A stretch of 5,168 bases of DNA from Clostridiales bacterium (lineage in GTDB: Bacteria; Bacillota; Clostridia; Oscillospirales; CAG-272): assembly GCA_003523225.1 (NCBI GenBank), contig DPGK01000033.1:90000-95167 (forward strand), in the 5' to 3' direction. Shown piece by piece: positions 1 through 5,168 of the stretch. The position numbers were made by a program, and so were the translations under genes. How positions within the stretch are numbered: position 1 is the stretch's first letter; each line of letters begins with the position of its first letter. The notes beneath the pieces are model-generated. The model ran no database searches and was not told where the DNA came from. It saw only the letters and a list, made by a program, of their open reading frames with translations.

Positions 1-343
1 CTGCGGCAGCGCCGCAATACGGGCAGAAGCCGTTACCGTCGTAAGTGTTCTTCTTTTCCTCCGGCTTGTTTTCAGGCTTATTCCCAAACAGTTCATTAAG
101 TGGGTCAGGCTCTTCGTCGCCGTCGGTTATATCGTACATCGACGGTCGGTTGCGGCGGGTAGCTCCGATAAAATTATATATCGTGATAGCAAGCGCCATC
201 AGCGTCCATATCACGCCGAACATTGCAAACAGGAAGTCGGCTCTCATGGCGATCGACGTCCATACGATGCCGATAAGCACCATGAATATTCCCATTATCC
301 CGCCAAGCAGGGAGGGTCCTCTGCCTTGTTTTATGCTTTTCAT
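1..343 (-). CDS. Two-helix membrane protein with C-terminal zinc ribbon (partial, 3' end cut)
   Basis: The reading frame starts at ATG 343-341 behind a strong GGAGGA Shine-Dalgarno site (353-358, 9 nt spacing) and runs open to the window edge, giving 114 residues without a stop, so the C-terminus is missing. Two hydrophobic segments are visible at about residues 12-32 and 36-60. A charged, proline- and glutamate-rich linker (about 62-104) follows, then FCPYCG with cysteines 107 and 110. This knuckle is the first half of a typical zinc ribbon; the second Cys pair would lie beyond the window. No enzymatic motif is seen and I do not recognise a specific family. The likely topology is a membrane hairpin with a cytosolic zinc-ribbon tail. 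It is the last visible gene of the minus-strand operon, 49 bp after the PAP2 gene. Its role is unknown. Confidence 0.8.
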   Translation of the reverse strand, partial: MKSIKQGRGPSLLGGIMGIFMVLIGIVWTSIAMRADFLFAMFGVIWTLMALAITIYNFIGATRRNRPSMYDITDGDEEPDPLNELFGNKPENKPEEKKNTYDGNGFCPYCGAAA

Positions 344-392
344 ATGGCGATATCCTCCAAAAATGTGCCGGTATCGGGCTGTTTCCGAAACG

Positions 393-968
393 TCAGACTT
401 TGGGAAGCTGTTTTTTGGTCACCTTGTTCCAGATTGCTCCGACAATGAAGAAGGCTGCGACGGAAAAGCCGATGCCGAGTATCATACCTCCGATAACATC
501 GGTCGGGTAGTGAATGTAAAAATAAAGTCGTGAAAACGCGATGAGCACGGCAAGCACCAGTGCGGGTGCGCCCCATTTTTTGTTGCAGAGGAAGATCCCG
601 AACGCGCCCTCAAAGGAGGCGAGGGTGTGACCGGAGGGGAAGGAATAGTCGGATGGCGGGGAGATAAGGAGCGTGGCGCGTGTAACAGCCGGCGACCACG
701 CGGCGTTGTCGTACGGGCGCACACGGTGGATAAGGGGCTTAAGTATCCCGTTGCCGAAGATAACGCCCATAAGCAGCGCCGCGCCCATAACGCAGCCGGT
801 CTTGCGCGTCTTTTTGAAGCACAGAAGCAGGGCGGCAAGGGCTATCCAGAACCAGCCTGCGTCGGCAAGGTGGGTTATGATACTGAAAAAACCGTCAAAA
901 AACGCGTTGTGAAAATGCTCGTTTATGTAGTTGAGTATCGAATAGTCAAAGCTGTATATTGCGTCCAT
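393..968 (-). CDS. PAP2-family membrane phosphatase (likely polyprenyl-pyrophosphate or lipid phosphatase)
   Basis: This 191-residue protein carries the complete three-part PAP2 acid-phosphatase signature. Motif 1 is K77-x6-RP (KPLIHRVRP, 77-85). Motif 2 is PSGH at 111-114, with catalytic H114. Motif 3 is SR-x5-H-x3-D at 146-157, with nucleophile H153 and D157. Five or six hydrophobic segments surround these motifs (about 39-51, 58-75, 116-128, 133-150, 158-180), as expected for an integral membrane phosphatase with its active site on the outer face. Length is normal for short bacterial PAP2 proteins. The start at 968 is supported by AGAAAGGA at 977-984 with 8 nt spacing. Family members dephosphorylate undecaprenyl pyrophosphate, phosphatidylglycerol phosphate or phosphatidate; the substrate cannot be read from sequence. 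Placed downstream of a polyprenyl-phosphate-type glycosyltransferase, undecaprenyl-pyrophosphate recycling is the most sensible guess. Confidence 0.93.
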   Translation of the reverse strand: MDAIYSFDYSILNYINEHFHNAFFDGFFSIITHLADAGWFWIALAALLLCFKKTRKTGCVMGAALLMGVIFGNGILKPLIHRVRPYDNAAWSPAVTRATLLISPPSDYSFPSGHTLASFEGAFGIFLCNKKWGAPALVLAVLIAFSRLYFYIHYPTDVIGGMILGIGFSVAAFFIVGAIWNKVTKKQLPKV

Positions 969-1027
969 GTATTTTGTCCTTTCTGGATTTGTACGTAATA
1001 CCCGGTATGCGCGGGAGCGGCTTGCGG

Positions 1028-2353
1028 TCAGTCGTTACGGATATCGTAAATAAGCCACTTGCCGTCAACAAGATGCAGGCGCACTGTTACGTTGATATCG
1101 TTTTTCCACTCCGGATAGTTCTTGTCGCCGTACGGGTCGGTGCATTCGATAAGCACCTGCGTAAAGCTGATGTGCGCGGCTACGGCGGTTTTGTCGTCCG
1201 ACTCGTAGCGATAGTTTTCGTCGACCACATCGTCAAATCGGTAGCTCTTGTGCCACATTATGTAGGACTGGCTTATCAGCTTGTCAAGCGAGTTGAAAAA
1301 ATCCGATGAGGTATCAAAATACTTGTTCCGCTCCGCCTTGGTGGCGTCGTCCTGCATCCAGCGTGCGTACGTCTGTACCGCCGTCACAACATACTCGCCG
1401 ATCTCGGCGCGTATTGCGTCGCTCTCCTGTTTTTTACGCTCCGCCTCAAGTCTTTCTTCCTCCTGACGGCGCGCTTCTTCATCCGCTATCTTCTGGTTGT
1501 ACGCGCTGACAAGACCGTCAATATATGCGCTGTCGGCGCGGTATACCACGGTTTCGGGGTCAAAGCTCAGTTCGTAATCCACGCTTCCGTCCGCCGCAGA
1601 CACCGTTACCGTCGGCTGGATGAACAGCCCGTCAATGAAGTAATTCTGCATGGTGCGAGCCGCTTCGTCCCCCTCGGGGAAGTAAACAGCCTCGTCAAGC
1701 ACCACGGGGTCGCCGTATTTGTATTCGTCGCCAAGGGTCATGCCGTTCACCTTTACCACTGCTCCGGCAGGTGCGTATATGTTTGCTCCGCAAAGCGGGG
1801 TAAGGCTTATCTCGGTTTCTCCGAGCGTGTAAAGCTCAAGCTGCAGCTTTTCGCTTTTCTGCCCGCTCTTTACAAGGGTAAAGCTGCCGACGTGATTTTT
1901 GCCTACCGAAACGGAATATTTCAGTACATCCGGGTCGTCGGAGGAGGTCTGGGTGTAGTGCCACTCGCTGTCCTGACTTCCGAACAGCCCGCGGGCATAG
2001 TCGGTCACGACCGCAAGATCCTCGGCAGGGGATATTTTAATATCCGTGCTGTGAGCAACAAGGTAATCGTAGTCGCACGAGCGGAAGTATTTTTCAAAAA
2101 CCTCCTCGGCAACGTATTTGGGCTGGCTCTGCTCGTATTCCACAAGCAGACCCGAAACCCGGTTAAGCACAACGATCCATGCGATGGCGATCACAAGAAT
2201 TATCGCCAGCCACACTATCCAGAAAACCGGACCGAAGCCCACGCGCGGCTTGCCGTTTTTGTTTCTGCCGGAAAGTGGTATCCGCTTGTCCTCCGGCACG
2301 CGACGCTCTATCGGTCTGCGCTCGACAGAGGCGTTATTTGACTTGTCGGTCAT
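1028..2353 (-). CDS. Unrecognised membrane-anchored protein with two NTF2-like-looking domains and a coiled coil
   Basis: I do not recognise a named family for this 441-residue protein. Residues 1-40 are charged, with many Arg and Lys, and should be cytosolic. One transmembrane anchor follows at about 41-64, so the rest should be outside the membrane. Residues 70-180 look like an alpha+beta domain, and 181-265 is beta-rich with a VKVNGMTLGDE turn (200-210) resembling PEGA/TcaA-type beta repeats. A highly charged Glu/Arg/Lys helix at about 286-318 is probably a coiled coil. The last domain (319-441) starts with helices and ends in a strand pattern, VRLHLVDGKWLIYDI, typical of NTF2-like folds. 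No catalytic motif is evident, suggesting a binding or scaffold role. Its ATG overlaps the stop of the upstream glycosidase-type gene by 4 bp (ATGA) and has AGGAGG at 2360-2365 with 6 nt spacing, which indicates translational coupling. The domain assignments are inference from sequence pattern. Confidence 0.88.
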   Translation of the reverse strand: MTDKSNNASVERRPIERRVPEDKRIPLSGRNKNGKPRVGFGPVFWIVWLAIILVIAIAWIVVLNRVSGLLVEYEQSQPKYVAEEVFEKYFRSCDYDYLVAHSTDIKISPAEDLAVVTDYARGLFGSQDSEWHYTQTSSDDPDVLKYSVSVGKNHVGSFTLVKSGQKSEKLQLELYTLGETEISLTPLCGANIYAPAGAVVKVNGMTLGDEYKYGDPVVLDEAVYFPEGDEAARTMQNYFIDGLFIQPTVTVSAADGSVDYELSFDPETVVYRADSAYIDGLVSAYNQKIADEEARRQEEERLEAERKKQESDAIRAEIGEYVVTAVQTYARWMQDDATKAERNKYFDTSSDFFNSLDKLISQSYIMWHKSYRFDDVVDENYRYESDDKTAVAAHISFTQVLIECTDPYGDKNYPEWKNDINVTVRLHLVDGKWLIYDIRND

Positions 2354-3513
2354 TGCGCACCTCCTACTGCAAAGTATGTGGGAATGCGGCGGGGAGTCGT
2401 AAACGCCTTGTAGATATTTACAAGCCCCATCTTCTGGTATGTATCGAGCTTTGACATATCATAATTATAAAGATTGTAATAGTCGCGGTAATACATTATG
2501 GCAGAGGAGCCGCCGTCAAGCATACCCGCGTTCACCGCGCCGAAGCGCAGCATAAGGTCTATCATATCATTGTATGACGCTCCGGGGCTTGCTCCGGTCC
2601 TGCCGTCGGTGACTATCATGACTATGGCGCCGTCCTCGCGCTGACCTATTGCCGTGCGCTGTGAGACAGCGGTGTCCCCGCGGCGCTTGACGGAGATAGT
2701 GTCTCCTGTCTGCTGTATCAGTATGTTGTTTCTCTGGAAGCAGACGCCGTCGCGGATGCCAAGCGCGTCAGCCTCCTTGCGGGTAAGACCCTCGCGCAGT
2801 ATCATTTGGTTGTTCTTGTCAAAGCCGATAAAGGTGCGGGTAAGACCGTCGTCCCAGACGCAGTTACCCTGCGAATATGTGATGCCCATCGGGATGCTGC
2901 CGTTTCCGCCGCCGCCGTTATCGGGGTACTCTCCTGCGTTTATCATCAGTGTGACTTTGTCGCGCTCGGCAAGGTCCCAGAAGCGGATACCCGGCTGATT
3001 GCTTTTGAAATCACTGGAGGTCGCGGTGTAGACGCGGGTGGGGTCCTTGATTATCGCAACATATGCGCGGCAGTGGGGGGCGTTTACCACCTTGAAGATG
3101 ATACCGTCGATAGCCTTTGACCAATCGACCTCCGGTTCGGGAGTGTTTTCCTGATGTTTTTCTGTGGTCACGGGTTCAATGTGCTGACCCTCAGAGTCGG
3201 TCCTGACACGCTGAACGCCATCGGTTTTGCCGCCGATGTCAATTATCTCCTCGTTTGACGCTTTGGCGGAGGCAAGGATCGCGTCCACCTTGTCGGAGGA
3301 AAGCACAAGACCCGGTATCCATTTTGTGGCGCTTGCCTGCATCGCCATGTTCACAAGCGTGTCGCGCATGGTGCTGCTCGGACCGTTTGCCACGGCGTAC
3401 GCAAGACTGTAGATCATTGCGATCAGAAGTACAAGTATCAGCCCTATGGATATGAATATCCTGCCGACTATCCGTCCTGCTGAGCCTTTACGGGATTTTG
3501 CCGTTGATTTCAT
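2350..3513 (-). CDS. Membrane-anchored phosphodiester glycosidase family protein (NAGPA domain)
   Basis: From the preferred start the protein has 387 residues. A basic N-terminus (KSTAKSRKGSAGR) leads into one membrane anchor at about 13-42, followed by a linker and a C-terminal NAGPA-type domain at about 132-385. Visible family landmarks are the MINAGEY strand (190-196), RTAIGQREDG (286-295), VTDGR (301-305) and the diagnostic MLDGGSSAIMYY (331-342). The founding family member removes GlcNAc from a GlcNAc-phosphate-mannose diester; bacterial members are thought to act on envelope or exopolysaccharide phosphodiester sugars, but this substrate is unknown. A glycine-rich stretch NGGGGNGS sits right after the MINAGEY strand. 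The frame stays open to an upstream ATG at 3588 (412 residues), but that start has no Shine-Dalgarno and lies 52 bp inside the preceding gene. ATG 3513 follows AAGGAG, so I chose it. The stop overlaps the next start by 4 bp. Confidence 0.9.
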   Translation of the reverse strand: MKSTAKSRKGSAGRIVGRIFISIGLILVLLIAMIYSLAYAVANGPSSTMRDTLVNMAMQASATKWIPGLVLSSDKVDAILASAKASNEEIIDIGGKTDGVQRVRTDSEGQHIEPVTTEKHQENTPEPEVDWSKAIDGIIFKVVNAPHCRAYVAIIKDPTRVYTATSSDFKSNQPGIRFWDLAERDKVTLMINAGEYPDNGGGGNGSIPMGITYSQGNCVWDDGLTRTFIGFDKNNQMILREGLTRKEADALGIRDGVCFQRNNILIQQTGDTISVKRRGDTAVSQRTAIGQREDGAIVMIVTDGRTGASPGASYNDMIDLMLRFGAVNAGMLDGGSSAIMYYRDYYNLYNYDMSKLDTYQKMGLVNIYKAFTTPRRIPTYFAVGGAQ

Positions 3514-3525
3514 TTTGGATGCTTG

Positions 3526-3531
3526 CTCCTT
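3526..3531 (-). promoter_or_regulatory. Shine-Dalgarno site that decides the glycosidase-gene start
   Basis: AAGGAG on the minus strand lies 12 nt before ATG 3513-3511, in the short gap after the glycosyltransferase stop (3537-3539). The spacing is slightly long. The competing in-frame ATG at 3588-3586 has no purine-rich site upstream of it, so this element favours the shorter protein. Confidence 0.65.
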
Positions 3532-3536
3532 AAGAT

Positions 3537-4655
3537 TTACTTTGACTTGGACTCTTTTGACGCGACCTTTGCCGGTCTGAACACCCATTCGCGCTGGAGA
3601 CGGAAGCCGACAAAGTAAAGTATCGTGTCAATTATCATTTTGAACAGCGTTTTGAGTCCCGCCGCCTCGGCGTGGAAGATGTAGCCGAGAAGCGCGACGC
3701 CTCCGGCAGAGGCGAGCATTATCGGGACTGCGATAGTGTAGTATTTGAGAATTGTCTTGGCAAGGTTGTTTTTATTGTGAAAGACTACCTTACGGTTGAT
3801 GCAGAAATTCACAAGCGAGGAGACGATACGCGCCGTTACCGTTGCTCCAAGCGTGGTAAAGCCGCAGAATATCTGCGATGCAAAGCGCGTGAGAAGATAA
3901 AACAAAAGCAGGTCTACCAGAGTTGCGGCTCCGGAGGAGAAAAGATATTTGATTATAAGCGCGTAAATGCGCAGCGAGTCGCGCACCGGGCGGAAGTGCG
4001 AGGTCTGGTTTTCCTCTATGTAAACGGTTTCTATCCCGCGTTCGTGGTAGCGTATGCCAAGACCTTTAAGCGCCAGAAGCATATTTGTTTCGTATTCGTA
4101 GCGTTCGCCGTCCACCGTTGAGAGGGCGGGAAGCGCAAAGGAGGGAATGGCGCGCAGTCCCGTTTGCGTGTCGGACACGCGCAGCCCGCACAGCACCAGA
4201 AATACGGCGGAGGTTATGCGGTTGCCCATGCGGCTGCGGGGCGGAACGTCTGGCAAAGAAAAGTCGCGCACGCCGAGAACAAGGTCGCTACTCTCAAGCA
4301 TTTCTTCGGCACAGCCGAGAATGTCGCAAACGCGGTGCTGCGCGTCGCCGTCGGCAGTCACGACCCCTTCACGCTCCGGGCGGTTCTCAATGAACCATGA
4401 GAATGCGGTCTTGAGCGCCGCGCCCTTGCCGCGGTTGACTTCATGCGTCAGCAGCGTCATTGAAGGGTGAAGCTTGGGGTCGGGAAAGAATTTAAGACAG
4501 TCCTCGCGGCTGCCATCGTTTACTACAATAATGTCATCAAAGCCTGCGTCCTCAAGTCCGGATATCACGGTTTCAAGCTTTTCGTCCGGATTGTAGGACG
4601 GGACGATCACAGATACGCGTTTTGTCGCTGATGCTGCTTCATTTTGGGTGGTCAT
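3537..4655 (-). CDS. GT2 glycosyltransferase fused to GtrA-type membrane domain
   Basis: The 372-residue protein has two modules. Residues 13 to about 215 form a family 2 GT-A glycosyltransferase: VIVPSYNP (17-24), IIVVNDGS (42-49), NRGKGAAL (74-81), the metal/nucleotide-sugar motif ADGDAQH (101-107) and TQTGLRAI (163-170). This pattern matches dolichol/undecaprenyl-phosphate sugar transferases. Residues 234-360 form a four-helix GtrA-like domain (helices about 235-255, 262-286, 301-327, 334-359) with the family signatures NFCINRKVVF (283-292) and REWVF (355-359). GtrA proteins are proposed flippases for polyprenyl-phosphate-linked sugars, so this fusion would make a lipid-linked sugar in the cytosol and help present it outside. 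The frame also has an ATG at 4682, but that would sit only about 8 nt from the predicted transcription start and lacks a ribosome site. ATG 4655 has AAAGGA upstream and is preferred. It is the first gene of the operon. The sugar is unknown. Confidence 0.93.
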   Translation of the reverse strand: MTTQNEAASATKRVSVIVPSYNPDEKLETVISGLEDAGFDDIIVVNDGSREDCLKFFPDPKLHPSMTLLTHEVNRGKGAALKTAFSWFIENRPEREGVVTADGDAQHRVCDILGCAEEMLESSDLVLGVRDFSLPDVPPRSRMGNRITSAVFLVLCGLRVSDTQTGLRAIPSFALPALSTVDGERYEYETNMLLALKGLGIRYHERGIETVYIEENQTSHFRPVRDSLRIYALIIKYLFSSGAATLVDLLLFYLLTRFASQIFCGFTTLGATVTARIVSSLVNFCINRKVVFHNKNNLAKTILKYYTIAVPIMLASAGGVALLGYIFHAEAAGLKTLFKMIIDTILYFVGFRLQREWVFRPAKVASKESKSK

Positions 4656-4666
4656 AAGTAAGTCAT

Positions 4667-4672
4667 TCCTTT
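4667..4672 (-). promoter_or_regulatory. Shine-Dalgarno site for the glycosyltransferase start
   Basis: AAAGGA on the minus strand lies 11 nt before ATG 4655-4653. No comparable site precedes the alternative in-frame ATG at 4682-4680, where the upstream sequence is only A and T rich promoter DNA. An out-of-frame ATG touching the site opens only a four-codon frame and is not a plausible competitor. Confidence 0.6.
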
Positions 4673-4695
4673 CGGAGTGCATAATATACTATTGT

Positions 4696-4712
4696 AATTA
4701 TAGCATATAATT
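4696..4712. repeat. 17-nt inverted repeat overlapping the operon -10
   Basis: AATTATA-GCA-TATAATT is a perfect 7-bp dyad around a 3-nt centre. It places a TATAAT hexamer on each strand. It might be an operator, the core of a bidirectional promoter, or chance symmetry in AT-rich promoter DNA. No good -35 is seen for the plus-strand hexamer. Confidence 0.5.
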
Positions 4713-4725
4713 CGAAAAAACACAA
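4697..4725 (-). promoter_or_regulatory. Sigma-70/SigA-type promoter of the minus-strand operon
   Basis: On the minus strand, TTGTGT (4725-4720) and a perfect TATAAT (4702-4697) are separated by exactly 17 nt. TGC directly before the hexamer makes an extended -10, which compensates for the weak -35 (3 of 6 matches). Transcription should begin near 4690, leaving a leader of about 35 nt before the glycosyltransferase ATG at 4655. The -10 forms half of an inverted repeat (4696-4712). Confidence 0.75.
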
Positions 4726-4883
4726 CTCCCTTTATGGATTAACAGGTCACGAAAACAGAAAAAGTTAAAAAATTCTGTCAATTTATCCACCGCTCAATAA
4801 AAAAAGCGTAACAGCCTGCTCCTGCGCTATCGGCTGATTGCCCCGCCGTCTCGGGATATGGCGATAAAAACACAAGAAAAATC
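4726..4883. other. Unassigned part of divergent intergenic region
   Basis: I find no supported gene here. The left part (4740-4805) is A-rich, and a GC-richer island of about 60 bp (4806-4865) follows, flanked by A-rich DNA. Small items are a minus-strand TTGACA (4776-4781) with no good -10 at the right distance, a lone DnaA-box-like TTATCCACC (4783-4791) and a weak 4-bp CGGC/GCCG hairpin (4831-4848). None is convincing alone. The stretch may hold regulator sites for either flanking promoter. Confidence 0.4.
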
Positions 4884-4913
4884 AGAAAAAATTATTTTTT
4901 TCCGAAAAAGGTA
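4884..4913 (+). promoter_or_regulatory. UP-element-like A/T tract upstream of tRNA promoter
   Basis: Runs of A, then T, then A directly upstream of the -35 (for example ATTATTTTTTTCCGAAA, 4891-4907) resemble the A/T-rich UP elements that bind the RNA polymerase alpha C-terminal domain at stable-RNA promoters. The match to the consensus spacing is off by about two bases, so this is a moderate call. Confidence 0.45.
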
Positions 4914-4942
4914 TTGCAAAGCGCACGGGTTTGTGCTATAAT
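4914..4942 (+). promoter_or_regulatory. Promoter of the tRNA-Val/tRNA-Ala unit
   Basis: TTGCAA (4914-4919) and a perfect TATAAT (4937-4942) are separated by 17 nt, with TGC before the hexamer giving an extended -10. The predicted start is near 4949, only about 10 nt before the mature tRNA-Val 5' end, a typical short tRNA leader. Confidence 0.85.
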
Positions 4943-4958
4943 AATCGAGCACGGTCAA

Positions 4959-5035
<77 letters not shown>

Positions 5036-5053
5036 TTTTCAAAAATATCCCAT

Positions 5054-5129
5054 GGGGCATTAGCGCAGTTGGGAGCGCACAACACTGGCAGTGTTGGGGT
5101 CAGGGGTTCGAATCCCCTATGCTCCACCA
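5054..5129 (+). tRNA. tRNA-Ala (anticodon GGC)
   Basis: The 76-nt cloverleaf has an encoded CCA. The acceptor stem is GGGGCAT with ATGCTCC and contains the G3-U70 pair (5056/5123), the main alanine identity element recognised by alanyl-tRNA synthetase. The D stem is GCGC/GCGC, the anticodon stem CAACA/TGTTG, and the loop CTGGCAG gives anticodon GGC at 5087-5089, reading GCC and GCU. The T stem AGGGG/CCCCT is fully paired. It is the second gene of the tRNA unit and abuts the terminator. Confidence 0.97.
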
Positions 5130-5166
5130 AAAAATAAAGGATGGCACACGCCATCCTTTATTTTTT
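5130..5166 (+). terminator. Intrinsic terminator of the tRNA unit
   Basis: A perfect 16-bp stem (5130-5145 with 5150-5165) closes on an ACAC loop. The core AAAGGATGGC/GCCATCCTTT is followed by a T-run (5161-5166). The hairpin starts immediately after the CCA of tRNA-Ala. The matching A-run on the left arm means it could also terminate transcription arriving from the other side. Confidence 0.93.
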
Positions 5167-5168
5167 GA

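Noticed and set aside
45..533. Plus-strand open frame of 162 codons opposite the zinc-ribbon and PAP2 genes
   Set aside because: It spans two well-supported minus-strand genes and the gap between them, has no family motif and no ribosome site, and reads as an antisense shadow.
1000..1010. Short palindrome ATACC-C-GGTAT in the gap before the PAP2 gene
   Set aside because: The five-base arms with a single central base cannot form a stable hairpin and there is no T-run, so it is not a terminator.
1892..2341. Plus-strand open frame of 149 codons opposite the unrecognised anchored protein
   Set aside because: It is complementary to the N-terminal and transmembrane coding part of a gene with a strong Shine-Dalgarno and ATGA coupling, so it is most likely a shadow.
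3672..4121. Plus-strand open frame of 149 codons opposite the glycosyltransferase gene
   Set aside because: The minus strand here encodes clear GT2 and GtrA signatures. The plus frame has a Lys/Arg-rich composition without motifs and no promoter or ribosome site.
4652..4666. Four-codon leader frame overlapping the glycosyltransferase start
   Set aside because: Its ATG directly abuts the Shine-Dalgarno bases with no spacing, so initiation there is implausible. It looks like coincidence.
4776..4781. Minus-strand TTGACA as -35 of a second operon promoter
   Set aside because: At 16-18 nt spacing the -10 candidates match TATAAT in at most three positions, far weaker than the extended -10 promoter further downstream.
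4783..4791. DnaA-box-like TTATCCACC
   Set aside because: It is a single 8-of-9 match with no further boxes, no AT-rich unwinding cluster and no dnaA/dnaN neighbours, so there is no support for a replication origin.

Overview
The window looks like chromosomal DNA from a Gram-positive anaerobe of the Clostridia (Ruminococcaceae/Oscillospiraceae-like). This is inferred from the gene families, the strong purine-rich Shine-Dalgarno sites, tRNA genes with encoded CCA ends, and a GC content near one half in genes against AT-rich promoters. I see no phage, insertion-sequence or CRISPR signals. Species-level assignment is not possible from the sequence alone.

Positions 1-4655 hold five genes on the minus strand, tightly packed and probably one operon read from right to left. 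The order of transcription is: a GT2 glycosyltransferase fused to a GtrA-type membrane domain; a membrane-anchored phosphodiester glycosidase (NAGPA domain); an unrecognised single-pass membrane protein with two NTF2-like-looking extracytoplasmic domains; a PAP2 lipid phosphatase; and a small two-helix membrane protein with a C-terminal zinc ribbon, cut by the window edge. Gaps are 23 bp, a 4-bp ATGA overlap, 59 bp and 49 bp. A good extended -10 promoter (4697-4725) lies just upstream of the first gene.

Positions 4656-4958 form a divergent intergenic region. It carries the operon promoter at one end and a tRNA promoter at the other, with about 190 bp between them that I cannot assign. On the plus strand follow tRNA-Val(CAC), tRNA-Ala(GGC) and a strong intrinsic terminator, forming a compact two-tRNA transcription unit that ends at the window edge.

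Functionally, the minus-strand operon reads as a cell-envelope glycan module. The first enzyme probably loads a sugar onto a polyprenyl phosphate and helps move it across the membrane. The glycosidase-type protein could trim or remodel sugar-phosphate linkages outside the cell. The PAP2 enzyme could recycle polyprenyl pyrophosphate. The unrecognised anchored protein is translationally coupled to the glycosidase and may be its partner. That joint pathway is inference from gene order and family knowledge, not something the sequence proves.
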